Below are positions 14,615-22,919 of a stretch of 26,793 bases of DNA, one piece after another. Made by a program: the position numbers and the translations under genes. The notes under the pieces are model-generated. The model saw only the letters and a program-made list of their open reading frames with translations. It was not told the origin of the DNA and did no database searches. Numbering within the stretch: position 1 is the stretch's first letter; each line of letters starts with the position of its first letter. The stretch is from CAZCBD01 sp964496755 (lineage in GTDB: Bacteria > Bacteroidota > Ignavibacteria > Ignavibacteriales > Melioribacteraceae). The DNA lies in NCBI GenBank assembly GCA_964496755.1, contig CAZCBD010000012.1, forward strand, positions 1-26,793, given 5' to 3'.

Positions 14615-15205
14615 TTGCGTATTGCATATGTTTCGTTAATGATTGTACTATTAGATCAAATTTCAAAAATCATTGTCAAAGCTACAATGGCTTATGGTTC
14701 AAGCATAAAAGTGATTGGTGATTTCTTTAAAATTACTTTTGTTGAGAATCCGGGCATGGCTTTTGGCTTGGATGTTAATCCAACTTCCAAGTTTTTGTTA
14801 TCACTTTTTTCAATATTAGCAAGTGTTGGACTTGTGTATTACCTCTATAAAATTAAAAAAGAACCTTTTATATATAGATTTTCAATTGCTCTGATTTTAG
14901 GCGGAGCTGTTGGAAATTTAATTGATAGAGTTTTTTATGGCGTTATATACGGTAATGCCGATTTGATGTACGGCAAGGTTGTTGATTTTCTGAATTTTGA
15001 ATTTTTCGATTTTTCGTTGTTTGGGCATGAATATACAAGATGGCCGATTTTTAATGTGGCTGATGCTTCTGTTACTATCGGTGTTATTTTACTGTTGTTT
15101 TTTGGAAATAAAAAATCTGTTGCTAAATCCAAATCGAATACTTCGGAAGTTTTAACTGAAAGTACCCCTGACAAAGATGTTATTTTAAAAAACGATTTGA
15201 ATTAA
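14615..15205 (+). CDS. lspA: Lipoprotein signal peptidase (signal peptidase II) LspA
   Basis: LspA is an inner-membrane aspartyl protease that removes signal peptides from diacylated prolipoproteins. The 196-residue protein has four membrane helices and the family motifs: 'LDQISK' at 13-18, 'FVENPGMAFGL', 'GGAVGNLIDR', 'VVDF' with D124 and 'FNVADASVTIG' with D150; the last two Asp residues form the catalytic pair. The periplasmic stretches between NLIDR and VVDF and between VVDF and FNVAD are longer than in Pseudomonas LspA. A charged C-terminal tail of about 30 residues follows the last helix. The start is TTG at 14615 with GGAG six bases upstream. It should process the lipoprotein encoded at 24605. 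Confidence 0.95.
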   Translation: MRIAYVSLMIVLLDQISKIIVKATMAYGSSIKVIGDFFKITFVENPGMAFGLDVNPTSKFLLSLFSILASVGLVYYLYKIKKEPFIYRFSIALILGGAVGNLIDRVFYGVIYGNADLMYGKVVDFLNFEFFDFSLFGHEYTRWPIFNVADASVTIGVILLLFFGNKKSVAKSKSNTSEVLTESTPDKDVILKNDLN

Positions 15206-15232
15206 TTCGGCTAATCTTTTACAAGGTGCAAT

Positions 15233-16219
15233 ATGGTGAAAATGATTACCGAAAAAGTTTATGAGTTTGAAGTTGCCGAAGGGAAAAAAAGAGAACGAAT
15301 TGATACATATCTTGCTAATACAATGGAGAATGCTACTCGTTCCAGAATTCAACATTTAATAAAATCCGAATATTGCAAACTTAATGGGAAAATTGTAAAA
15401 GCCAATCAGAAAATTTCACCCGGTGACAAAATTAAGCTAACCATTCCGGTTTCACCCCGCCCTGAAAAAGTTGTTGCCGAAGATATTCCTGTTCATATTG
15501 TTTATGAGGATGATTATTTAATGGTTGTAAATAAACCTACCGGAATGTGTGTGCATCCTTCTTACGGGCATTATACCGGTACTTTGGTTAATGCACTTCT
15601 GTTTTATACCGATAAACTTAGTTACAAACGAGGTGATGGTAGACCGGGAATAGTTCATAGAATTGATCAAGATACATCAGGACTTTTGGTGGTTGCAAGA
15701 GACGAGTGGACGCATTCCGAGCTTGCCAAGCAGTTTGCGGCACACACTACCGAAAGAGAATATTGGGCAATTTGTTGGGGTAGGCTTAAGGAGCCGAAAG
15801 GTGAAATAATCGGGAACATTGCCAGAAGCAAAAAAGACAGAAAAATATTTTGTGTAAACCAAACCGAAGGAAAACATGCGCATACTTATTATGAAGTTAT
15901 GGAGGAATTTGAGTTTGCTTCGCTTATTAAACTTCGCTTAAAAACCGGTAGAACACATCAAATTCGAGTACATATGTCATACATCGGACACCCGATTTTT
16001 GGTGATCATATTTATAACGGTAGAAGATTGAATTATTTTTCTAGCAATGTGCCCAAGCAAAGAGCTAGAGTTGAAAACCTGCTTAAAATAATTAATCGGC
16101 AAGCCTTACATGCAAAAACATTAGGTTTTTTTCATCCTCACATCAAAAAGAAAATGTCTTTTAACTCGCCGTTACCGGATGATTTTTCTCAAGTGCTTGA
16201 GAAACTAAGAGGAAATTAA
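15233..16219 (+). CDS. RluA/RluD-family 23S rRNA pseudouridine synthase
   Basis: This 328-residue protein has an N-terminal S4 RNA-binding domain (about 18-75, 'ERIDTYLANTMENATRSRIQHLIKSEYCKLNGK'). A pseudouridine synthase domain follows, with the catalytic aspartate D145 in the motif HRIDQDTSG (142-150) and 'LKTGRTHQIRVHMSYIGHPIFGD' near the C-terminus. These are hallmarks of the RluA/RluC/RluD group, with RluD (23S rRNA helix 69) the likeliest member given the S4 domain and its place right after lspA. The start is the ATG at 15233, 27 bases after the lspA stop. Its stop codon overlaps that of the convergent transglycosylase gene, with no terminator between them. Confidence 0.93.
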   Translation: MVKMITEKVYEFEVAEGKKRERIDTYLANTMENATRSRIQHLIKSEYCKLNGKIVKANQKISPGDKIKLTIPVSPRPEKVVAEDIPVHIVYEDDYLMVVNKPTGMCVHPSYGHYTGTLVNALLFYTDKLSYKRGDGRPGIVHRIDQDTSGLLVVARDEWTHSELAKQFAAHTTEREYWAICWGRLKEPKGEIIGNIARSKKDRKIFCVNQTEGKHAHTYYEVMEEFEFASLIKLRLKTGRTHQIRVHMSYIGHPIFGDHIYNGRRLNYFSSNVPKQRARVENLLKIINRQALHAKTLGFFHPHIKKKMSFNSPLPDDFSQVLEKLRGN

Positions 16220-17148
16220 AAATGATATTTCTTTTCTGTCGGGATTAATATTACAAAAGATTCGCCCTTTCTAACAGTTAGTTTATTAGCCCTTAGCCAC
16301 GGATTAAACAATTTTAAAGTGCCGTAACTTATTTTATATTTTTTGGCAAAGGCGGATAAATTCTTAATTGTTCGCTTTACTTTAATTGGTTTAACTTTTA
16401 TTGGTTTGTAATAATCGGAAGGCAAAAGTTTAAAATTAAAATCTTGCGGATTTTCAAATAATCTTTTTAATGCTAAAATCCGGAAAATATACCTTTCAGT
16501 TTCTTCGCCCAAAATTAAGTTATAATAATTTTTAGATTTTTGTCTTTTAATTTGCCTAAGCAAACCGGTTCTACCCATATTATATGCTGCCGCTGCTAAG
16601 GTCCAAGATTTAAATAACTTTTTAGCACTAATAAGATATTTACAAGCAGCTACGGTCGATTTTTCAACATTGTAACGTTCATCAATTTCTTTATTTACTT
16701 TTAATTTATATTTTATTGCAACTGATTTCATTAATTGCCAAAAACCGGTAGCACCTTTGGGCGAAACAACATTATCAAGATTTGATTCTATTACGCACAG
16801 GTATTTCATATCGTTAGGAACTTTATACTTTTTCAAAATGGGTTCAATAACAGGGAACCAGCGAGTAGAACGCTTTAACGCTAAGATTGTTGAGGAGTGC
16901 CAAAATTTATTCACAATTAGTTCTCTATCCAAACGTTCTGATACATTGGATTTGTTCAATGGAACTTTTTCACCACAAAATGAAATCCTTTTTGGAATGG
17001 AGGGCGATTCGGTATATAAATCGGTAAACACTCTGTTTGAAGTAGTTTTGCCGGAAAAAATAATTAAAGATAAAATTATTACAAAAAGGCCAATTAATAA
17101 TAAAAAGGTGTTAAATAATGGTATTTGAAAATAATTCTTTCGTCGCAT
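16216..17148 (-). CDS. Membrane-anchored lytic transglycosylase (SLT/MltD-like) with LysM-like C-terminus
   Basis: The 310-residue protein would cut the glycan strands of peptidoglycan with anhydro-ring formation. It has an N-terminal anchor or uncleaved signal at about 11-31 (LFNTFLLLIGLFVIILSLII) and a family-1 SLT domain at about 95-230. Catalytic Glu121 lies in LCVIESNLDN. 'GATGFWQLM' and 'SWTLAAAAYNMG' are the SLT signatures. The last 50 residues ('LSAFAKKYKISYGTLKLFNPWLRANKLTVRKGESFVILIP') look like a single LysM domain. The start at 17148 has GAGGA just upstream on its strand. It is transcribed toward rluD-like and shares overlapping stops with it, and is divergent from dapF, another cell-wall gene. 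Confidence 0.91.
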   Translation of the reverse strand: MRRKNYFQIPLFNTFLLLIGLFVIILSLIIFSGKTTSNRVFTDLYTESPSIPKRISFCGEKVPLNKSNVSERLDRELIVNKFWHSSTILALKRSTRWFPVIEPILKKYKVPNDMKYLCVIESNLDNVVSPKGATGFWQLMKSVAIKYKLKVNKEIDERYNVEKSTVAACKYLISAKKLFKSWTLAAAAYNMGRTGLLRQIKRQKSKNYYNLILGEETERYIFRILALKRLFENPQDFNFKLLPSDYYKPIKVKPIKVKRTIKNLSAFAKKYKISYGTLKLFNPWLRANKLTVRKGESFVILIPTEKKYHF

Positions 17149-17230
17149 AACTTTTCCTCAATAAACAGCAAGCAAAATATATAAATATAATAATTGAAAA
17201 GCAGAGTATATTAAACTAAATTTTAATACT

Positions 17231-18103
17231 ATGAAAAAAATTTTATTTAAAAAATATAGTGGCGCAGGAAACGATTTTGTTTTGATTGATGAAAAAGATA
17301 ATAATTCTTTCTTTTTGTCAGAAAAAATTCTAAAAAAAATGTGTGATAGGCGCCGGGGAATTGGTGCAGATGGAGTTTTACTTATTTCTGAAAGTAAAAA
17401 ATATGATTTCGAATTAAGGTATTATAATTCGGATGGGAAGCTCGGATCACTTTGCGGAAACGGTTCGCGTTGTGCATTAAAATATGTTTTCAATAAAATT
17501 TCAAACTTTTCAAATAATTTGGTTTTTGAATGTGAAGATAAAATTTATACAGGAAAAATTAATACAAATAATAATATTACTTTTTTTATGCAACCGCCAT
17601 TTGATTACAGAAATAAACTTGAAATGGAGATTGACAACCAAGGAATTAGTAAGCAAAAAGTATTTTTTGATTTTATAAATACCGGTTCGCCACATGTTGT
17701 ATTGAACATTGATGAATTACAAGATGAAATTAAAAAAAACATTGGTAATAATTTACATAAATTGAATGTTGTTGAGTTTGGCAAGCAAATAAGAAATAAT
17801 ACGAATTTATTTCCGGAAGGAACAAATGTAAACTTTGTTCAAGTTAAAAACGATAAAGTTTTTATACGCACTTTTGAAAGAGGAGTGGAAGATGAAACAT
17901 TAGCTTGCGGAACAGGCTCGGTTGCTTCTGCAATTATTTTAACATTGAATAAAATTATTTCGCCCCCTGTTGAACTTTATACTTTTGGCGGCGATGTTTT
18001 AATTGTTGATTTTGATATTGAGAATAAAAATATTAAAAATGTAAGCTTAACCGGACAAGCAATTGAAATTTTTACCGGTGAATATTTAATAAATGAAAAT
18101 TAA
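17231..18103 (+). CDS. dapF: Diaminopimelate epimerase DapF
   Basis: DapF interconverts LL- and meso-diaminopimelate by a two-base mechanism, for lysine and peptidoglycan synthesis. Two catalytic cysteines are present: C75 in LCGNGSRC and C226 in ETLACGTGSVASA. Other motifs are 'KYSGAGNDFVLID' at the start, 'RRGIGADGVLLI', 'FINTGSPHVV' and 'VFIRTFERGVEDE'. Length of 290 residues is normal. The gene lies divergent from a peptidoglycan lytic transglycosylase, separated by about 80 AT-rich bases that must hold both promoters. No clear Shine-Dalgarno precedes the ATG. The next gene starts 16 bases after its stop. Confidence 0.96.
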   Translation: MKKILFKKYSGAGNDFVLIDEKDNNSFFLSEKILKKMCDRRRGIGADGVLLISESKKYDFELRYYNSDGKLGSLCGNGSRCALKYVFNKISNFSNNLVFECEDKIYTGKINTNNNITFFMQPPFDYRNKLEMEIDNQGISKQKVFFDFINTGSPHVVLNIDELQDEIKKNIGNNLHKLNVVEFGKQIRNNTNLFPEGTNVNFVQVKNDKVFIRTFERGVEDETLACGTGSVASAIILTLNKIISPPVELYTFGGDVLIVDFDIENKNIKNVSLTGQAIEIFTGEYLINEN

Positions 18104-18119
18104 TTTTAATGAGGATAAA

Positions 18120-18419
18120 ATGAATAGAGTAATTTTTTCGATTAAGTACGAAGTAAAAGAAAATCAGAGAGAAGAATATTTGATTGCTGTGAAAGAATTA
18201 AAATCTTTAATTACATCAGAAGGTTTAATTGAATATACAGTATTTGAAAATTTAAAAAAGAAAAATAATTTTGAAGAAATTTATATTTTCGAAAATCAAG
18301 AAGCCTTTGATGATTTTGATGATGTTCCTAATGAAAGGGTAAGTATTTTAATGAACAAAATAACAAGCTTATTAGTTGATAAAACATCAAAATATTCTAC
18401 CATAAAAGAAGTAATCTGA
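18120..18419 (+). CDS. Small hypothetical protein, possibly ABM-like ferredoxin fold
   Basis: A 99-residue soluble protein. 'IFSIKYEVKENQREEYLIAVKEL' and 'IEYTVFENLKKKNNFEEIYIFENQEAFDDFDD' give the beta-alpha-beta pattern of small dimeric alpha-beta barrel (antibiotic biosynthesis monooxygenase-like) proteins, which often bind haem or act on quinone-like compounds. I see no catalytic signature, so this is a fold guess. The ATG at 18120 has GAGGA five bases upstream and is preferred to the in-frame ATG at 18093, which would overlap dapF. It ends one base before the PHP-domain gene begins, so the two are likely co-translated. Confidence 0.6.
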   Translation: MNRVIFSIKYEVKENQREEYLIAVKELKSLITSEGLIEYTVFENLKKKNNFEEIYIFENQEAFDDFDDVPNERVSILMNKITSLLVDKTSKYSTIKEVI

Positions 18420-18420
18420 A

Positions 18421-19464
18421 ATGTTTGAATATGTGGGGGCTATACATATCCATTCGTTATTTTCCGACGGAACAGGTGCTCCGGATGAAATTGCCGGATT
18501 TGCAAACGAAGTTGGATTGGATTTTATTATTTTAACTGATCACAATACCTTGCGGGCTCTCGACGATGGGTTTGAAAATTATTATGGAAACACATTGCTA
18601 TTGGTAGGCTGTGAAATTAACGATAGAGAAAATAAAAATCATTACTTGGCAATGAATATTAACCAAACCATTTCCACAAGATTGGAAGTTTGTGAATATG
18701 TTGCCGAGGTACGAAAAAAAGGCGGAATCGGATTTATTGCTCATCCGTTTGAAAAGCGTTCGACTTTTGAAAAACATCCGCCATATCCATGGACGGAATG
18801 GCAATGTGAAGATTTTACCGGAATTGAAATCTGGAATCATATGTCCGAATGGGTAGAAACATTAAATAATGAAAATAAAATCAATCATTTAATTCATCCT
18901 TTGCGAACAATTGAAAAACCGAATGCCGATGCAATTAATAAATGGGACGAATTAAACCTAAAAAGAAAAGTTGTTGGAATAGGTGGTATTGATGCACATG
19001 CTCATAAAATGAATTTACTTGGATTTGTTGACTTTGAAATCTTTCCCTATAAGGTTCTGTTTAAATCTATAAGAACGCATATCTTGTCAGATAAAAAAAT
19101 CACTGTAAATAAAGAACATGTTGCTGCAAATAAAAGAATTATTTTAGAAGCACTGGAAAAAGGCAATTGTTTTGTTGCTAACGATTATGTTAAAGATTCT
19201 TCCGGGTTTAGATTCTTTGCTGAAAACTCAAATGGAATTTTTACAATGGGCGATTCAATAGATGAAAGTCAAGCAGCCAGATTAAAGGTGTTGTTGCCGG
19301 GAGTTGAGGCGGAAATTAAACTAATAAGAAATGGTAAACAAATTTCAAAATTAAAAAACAAAGAAGCTGAATTTAGAAACCTAAAAAAAGGAATTTATAG
19401 AGTTGAAATTTACTTGAAAAACAAAGCTTGGATATTTTCAAATCATATACGAATTGGGATGTAA
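18421..19464 (+). CDS. PHP-domain metal-dependent phosphoesterase
   Basis: The 347-residue protein begins with a PHP domain. H9 and H11 in AIHIHSLFSDGTG are metal ligands, with D16, then D40/H41 in LTDHNTL, 'IGFIAHPFEK' and 'GGIDAHAHKMN' supplying the later ligands. PHP proteins are trinuclear-metal phosphoesterases, including histidinol phosphatase, polymerase-linked domains and nucleotide phosphatases such as YciV/RnaM. The C-terminal 100 residues (ADRLKV... 'KNKEAEFRNLKKGIYRVEIYLKNKAWIFSNHIRIG') look like a beta-rich extension seen in other CehA/McbA-type PHP proteins. No polymerase or histidine genes are adjacent, so the substrate is open. It follows the small ABM-like gene with one base between. 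Confidence 0.85.
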   Translation: MFEYVGAIHIHSLFSDGTGAPDEIAGFANEVGLDFIILTDHNTLRALDDGFENYYGNTLLLVGCEINDRENKNHYLAMNINQTISTRLEVCEYVAEVRKKGGIGFIAHPFEKRSTFEKHPPYPWTEWQCEDFTGIEIWNHMSEWVETLNNENKINHLIHPLRTIEKPNADAINKWDELNLKRKVVGIGGIDAHAHKMNLLGFVDFEIFPYKVLFKSIRTHILSDKKITVNKEHVAANKRIILEALEKGNCFVANDYVKDSSGFRFFAENSNGIFTMGDSIDESQAARLKVLLPGVEAEIKLIRNGKQISKLKNKEAEFRNLKKGIYRVEIYLKNKAWIFSNHIRIGM

Positions 19465-19536
19465 AAATTATTTAATTATTGTATATTTAAAATCTATTTT
19501 CTAAAAAAATTTTAAAAGAAAAAATACGGAGTTACA

Positions 19537-20220
19537 GTGGCAAGTTCAAAAAAACTTTCAAAAAAAGAATTACAAGAAGATAAACTTGTAGATTCTTATG
19601 CCAAGGTAGTTGAGTTTTGGAAAAAGTATAATAAAAATATTTTAACTGCTGTTGGAATTATTGCGGTAGCTATTGTGTTGTTAGGGATTTATGTGGAATC
19701 AGTAAAAACAGCGAATCTGGAAGCTAGTGCAAAATTTGCAAAAGTTATGAAAGTTTATAATGCAGAAAGATATGGCGAAGCAATTGATGGTAAAGCGGGT
19801 GAATTTGAAGGATTAAAATCTATAGTTGAGGAATATGGTAGTACCGAAAGCGGGCAAGTAGCTAAAATATATTTAGCAAACGCTTACTTCTTTTTAAGTG
19901 ATTTTAATAATGCTTTAGAAGCGTACAAATCTTATAGTGGGAATAATGACATTTTTAAAGCAACTGCATTTGCCGGCCAAGGTTATTGTTTAATGCAAAT
20001 GGAAAAATATGAAAACGCAGTTTCAAAATTTTATAAAGCTGCAGATGTTTCGGAATCAAATCCACACAATGCAGAATATTTGCTAAATGCCGGGCTTTCG
20101 TTGCTTAAAGCAAATAAAACCGAAGAAGCTAAAGAGGCTTTTAATAAAGTTCTGAAAAAATATCCGGTTGGAACTAACGCAAACGAAGCAAAACGAATGT
20201 TAGCTAAATTGAATAATTAA
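19537..20220 (+). CDS. Membrane-anchored TPR protein (YfgM-like)
   Basis: The 227-residue protein has a lysine-rich cytosolic N-terminus, one membrane helix at about 35-54 (ILTAVGIIAVAIVLLGIYV), and tetratricopeptide-like repeats exposed outside the cytosol (GQVAKIYLANAYFFLSDFNNALEAY, AFAGQGYCLMQMEKYENAVSKF, EYLLNAGLSLLKANKTEEAKEAF). This layout matches YfgM, the ancillary translocon-associated TPR protein, and the Bacteroidota TPR proteins of that class. The start is GTG at 19537, preceded by ACGGAG. It is transcribed with EF-P (34 bases downstream). In E. coli yfgM neighbours bamB; here it does not, so a direct functional equivalence is not proved. Confidence 0.78.
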   Translation: MASSKKLSKKELQEDKLVDSYAKVVEFWKKYNKNILTAVGIIAVAIVLLGIYVESVKTANLEASAKFAKVMKVYNAERYGEAIDGKAGEFEGLKSIVEEYGSTESGQVAKIYLANAYFFLSDFNNALEAYKSYSGNNDIFKATAFAGQGYCLMQMEKYENAVSKFYKAADVSESNPHNAEYLLNAGLSLLKANKTEEAKEAFNKVLKKYPVGTNANEAKRMLAKLNN

Positions 20221-20254
20221 TTTTTTTATTTTGATTTGAAAAGTTAGAGGTAAT

Positions 20255-20821
20255 ATGGCTGATACATCAGATTTTAGAAACGGTTTAATTATAAAATTCA
20301 AGGGTGGTCTGTATTCAATTACGGAGTTTCAACATGTAAAACCGGGTAAAGGCGGAGCATTTGTTAGAACTATTTTGAAAAATATCAAAACCGGAAAAGT
20401 ATTGGATAATACTTTTAGATCGGGAGAAAAAGTTGAAACAGTTAGAGTAGAACGAAAAACTTATCAATATCTTTATAGAGAAGGCGAAAGTTTAGTGTTG
20501 ATGGATAATGAAACTTATGAGCAAATTAATGTTTCCGCTCAGTTAATAGGTGATGCCGAAAAATTCTTAAAGGAAGGTCTTGATATAGATTTATTATTAG
20601 ATGATAATGATGAAATAGTTACTGTGGAAACACCAATTTTTATTAATTTGGAAGTCACTCAAACCGAACCGGGTTTTCGTGGCGATACGGCAACAAACGT
20701 AATGAAACCGGCCACTTTAGAAACCGGTGCCCAAATAAATGTGCCTTTATTTATTAACGAAGGCGATGTGCTTAAGGTTGATACAAGAACCGGAAGTTAC
20801 GTAGAAAGAGTTAAAAACTAA
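20255..20821 (+). CDS. efp: Translation elongation factor P
   Basis: EF-P relieves ribosome stalling at consecutive prolines by entering the site between P and E. The 188-residue protein has the three expected domains: N-terminal KOW-like with the loop KPGKGGAF bearing the tip lysine K32, middle OB-fold and C-terminal OB-fold ending 'FINEGDVLKVDTRTGSYVERV', a signature of the family. The tip is lysine, so a modification such as beta-lysylation would be possible, but no EpmA-type modification gene is visible here. AGAGGT lies six bases before the start. It follows the TPR gene and precedes gcvH by 30 bases. Confidence 0.97.
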   Translation: MADTSDFRNGLIIKFKGGLYSITEFQHVKPGKGGAFVRTILKNIKTGKVLDNTFRSGEKVETVRVERKTYQYLYREGESLVLMDNETYEQINVSAQLIGDAEKFLKEGLDIDLLLDDNDEIVTVETPIFINLEVTQTEPGFRGDTATNVMKPATLETGAQINVPLFINEGDVLKVDTRTGSYVERVKN

Positions 20822-20851
20822 TTTTTTTTCAAACATAATTTTGAGGTAGAA

Positions 20852-21232
20852 ATGAACGTGCCTGCAAATTTAAAGTATACAGAAGATCACGAATGGGTAA
20901 AAGTTGACGGCAATACCGCTTATATTGGTGTTACCGAATATGCTCAAGGCGAATTAGGAGATGTTGTTTTTGTTGATATCGATCCGGATTTAGATGCTAT
21001 TGAAAAAGGTGAGTCTTTTGGTACTATCGAAGCGGTTAAAACTGTAAGTGATATTTATGCTCCTTGCAACGGTAAAGTTGTTGAAGTTAATGCTAAATTG
21101 GAAGATGAACCTCAAACTATTAACCAAGATCCTTATGGTGAAGGTTGGTTAATAAAAGTTGAAATTGATAATTTAGATGAATTAAATGATTTAATGGATG
21201 CCGAAGCTTATACAGCTCATATTGGGCACTAA
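20852..21232 (+). CDS. gcvH: Glycine cleavage system H protein
   Basis: GcvH carries the aminomethyl group on a lipoyl arm between the P, T and L proteins of the glycine cleavage system. The 126-residue protein contains the lipoyl-lysine K63 in IEAVKTVSDIYAP and the family core 'HEWVKVDGNTAYIGVTEYAQGELGDVVFVD', then 'NQDPYGEGWLIKVEI'. The P, T and L genes are not nearby, a common scattered arrangement. In some bacteria GcvH-like proteins also serve in lipoyl relay. It ends about 20 bases before a strong terminator and is the last gene of its transcript. Confidence 0.96.
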   Translation: MNVPANLKYTEDHEWVKVDGNTAYIGVTEYAQGELGDVVFVDIDPDLDAIEKGESFGTIEAVKTVSDIYAPCNGKVVEVNAKLEDEPQTINQDPYGEGWLIKVEIDNLDELNDLMDAEAYTAHIGH

Positions 21233-21250
21233 ATTTTATTGCGATTTTTT

Positions 21251-21276
21251 AACCCCAACTTTTGTTGGGGTTTTTT
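21251..21276 (+). terminator. Rho-independent terminator after gcvH
   Basis: A perfect 9-base stem (AACCCCAAC / GTTGGGGTT at 21251-21259 and 21264-21272) with a TTTT loop leads into a T-run. The same hairpin is preceded by TTTTTT, so it has U-tract-like flanks in both directions, although no gene converges on it. Confidence 0.93.
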
Positions 21277-21368
21277 ATTTTAAATCTTAAAAACAGATAA
21301 TTAAATTCTACTAATCTTTAATATATATTCTTATATTTATTACCAAAAAATAAATTTTCAGGGAAACA

Positions 21369-22910
21369 ATGGACAATAAAAACTTAATTATAATTATAGA
21401 TTTCGGCTCACAATATACTCAATTAATTGCTCGTAGAATTAGGGAGAAAAATGTTTTCTCGGAAATCTTTCCACATACAAATGCAATCAATAAAATTAAA
21501 GAATTAAAACCGAAGGGTGTTATTTTATCCGGCGGCCCAATGAGTGTGTTCGAAGAAGATTCGCCGCAAATTTCGAAAGAAGTGTTTGAATTAGGCATTC
21601 CTATTCTTGGTATTTGTTACGGAATGCAAATAATTACCGCTGCTTTTGGGGGTAAAATAGAACTTGCAAAAGATAGAGAATATGGTAAAGCCGAATTTAA
21701 AATTACTAATGAGAATAAGATTTTTGATAAAATAGAAAAATCCTCTACAGTATGGATGAGTCACGGAGCATTTATTTCCGAGGCTCCGGTAGGATTTGAA
21801 ATTACGGGAACATCAGAAAATTCTCCTATTTGTTCGTTTGCAAATTTTGAAAAAAACTTTTTCGGCTTACAATTTCATCCAGAAGTAATGCACTCAACCC
21901 AAGGCAAAAAGATTCTAGATAATTTTATTTTTAATATTTGCGGGTGTGAAGCCGATTGGACGCCGGAAAACTTTATCGAATCTAATGTAAAAAAAATTAA
22001 AGAAATGGTTGGAAACGACAAAGCTATTTGTGCTCTTAGCGGGGGTGTGGATTCATCGGTAGCCGCAATACTTGTAGAAAAAGCTTTGGGTGATAATTTA
22101 ATTTGCGTTCATGTTGATACCGGAATGATGCGCAAAAATGAATCCGCCGAAATAATTAAAATGTTTAAAGATACCTACAATCTGAACATTATTCACATCG
22201 ATGCTTCCGAGATTTTTCTTAAACGATTGGAGGGGGTAACCGAACCGGAGAAAAAAAGAAAGATTATTGGAAATACCTTTATTGAGGTTTTTGAAGAAGA
22301 AGCAAAAAAACATGGTGATATTAAATATTTAATTCAAGGCACTTTATATCCTGATGTTATTGAATCGGTTTCCGTAAAAGGTCAATCTGTAACCATTAAA
22401 ACCCATCACAATGTGGGCGGTTTACCTGAAAAAATGAATATGAAATTAATTGAACCCTTTAGATTATTATTTAAAGATGAAGTTCGAAATATTGGCAAAG
22501 AATTAAAACTTCCCGATGAATTTGTTAAGCGTCACCCTTTCCCCGGTCCCGGTTTGGCGGTGCGTGTTCTGGGTGATATTACTAAAGAAAGATTAGATGT
22601 TTTACGCGAAGCTGATGCAATTTATATTGATGAAATTAAAAAAGCGGGAATATATGATGAAATTTGGCAAGCATTTGCAGTGCTTTTGCCGGTGCAATCG
22701 GTTGGTGTTATGGGCGATGCCAGAACATATGAAAATGTTTGCGCTTTACGGGCGGTAACCTCTACTGACGGGATGACTGCGGATTGGTATAAATTTGATT
22801 ATTCGATTCTGGAAAAAGCTTCAAACAGAATAATCAGAAGTGTTCCCGGTATTAATAGAGTTTGTTACGATGTTAGCTCAAAACCACCGGCTACAATTGA
22901 ATGGGAGTAG
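21369..22910 (+). CDS. guaA: GMP synthase (glutamine-hydrolysing)
   Basis: GuaA aminates XMP to GMP. The 513-residue protein is full length: class I glutamine amidotransferase domain (about 1-195) with catalytic C83 in GICYGMQ and the His/Glu pair in LQFHPEV, then an ATP-pyrophosphatase domain with the P-loop SGGVDSS, and a dimerisation domain ending 'SSKPPATIEWE', the usual C-terminus. It begins a new transcription unit after the gcvH terminator. The leader contains AT-rich promoter-like sequence (TATATTTA at about 21335). The next gene begins 9 bases after its stop. Confidence 0.98.
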   Translation: MDNKNLIIIIDFGSQYTQLIARRIREKNVFSEIFPHTNAINKIKELKPKGVILSGGPMSVFEEDSPQISKEVFELGIPILGICYGMQIITAAFGGKIELAKDREYGKAEFKITNENKIFDKIEKSSTVWMSHGAFISEAPVGFEITGTSENSPICSFANFEKNFFGLQFHPEVMHSTQGKKILDNFIFNICGCEADWTPENFIESNVKKIKEMVGNDKAICALSGGVDSSVAAILVEKALGDNLICVHVDTGMMRKNESAEIIKMFKDTYNLNIIHIDASEIFLKRLEGVTEPEKKRKIIGNTFIEVFEEEAKKHGDIKYLIQGTLYPDVIESVSVKGQSVTIKTHHNVGGLPEKMNMKLIEPFRLLFKDEVRNIGKELKLPDEFVKRHPFPGPGLAVRVLGDITKERLDVLREADAIYIDEIKKAGIYDEIWQAFAVLLPVQSVGVMGDARTYENVCALRAVTSTDGMTADWYKFDYSILEKASNRIIRSVPGINRVCYDVSSKPPATIEWE

Positions 22911-22919
22911 TAGTAAGTA

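Noticed and set aside
17149..17230. Intergenic gap between the transglycosylase and dapF searched for small RNA
   Set aside because: Only AT-rich sequence consistent with divergent promoters; no stable hairpin or conserved motif seen.
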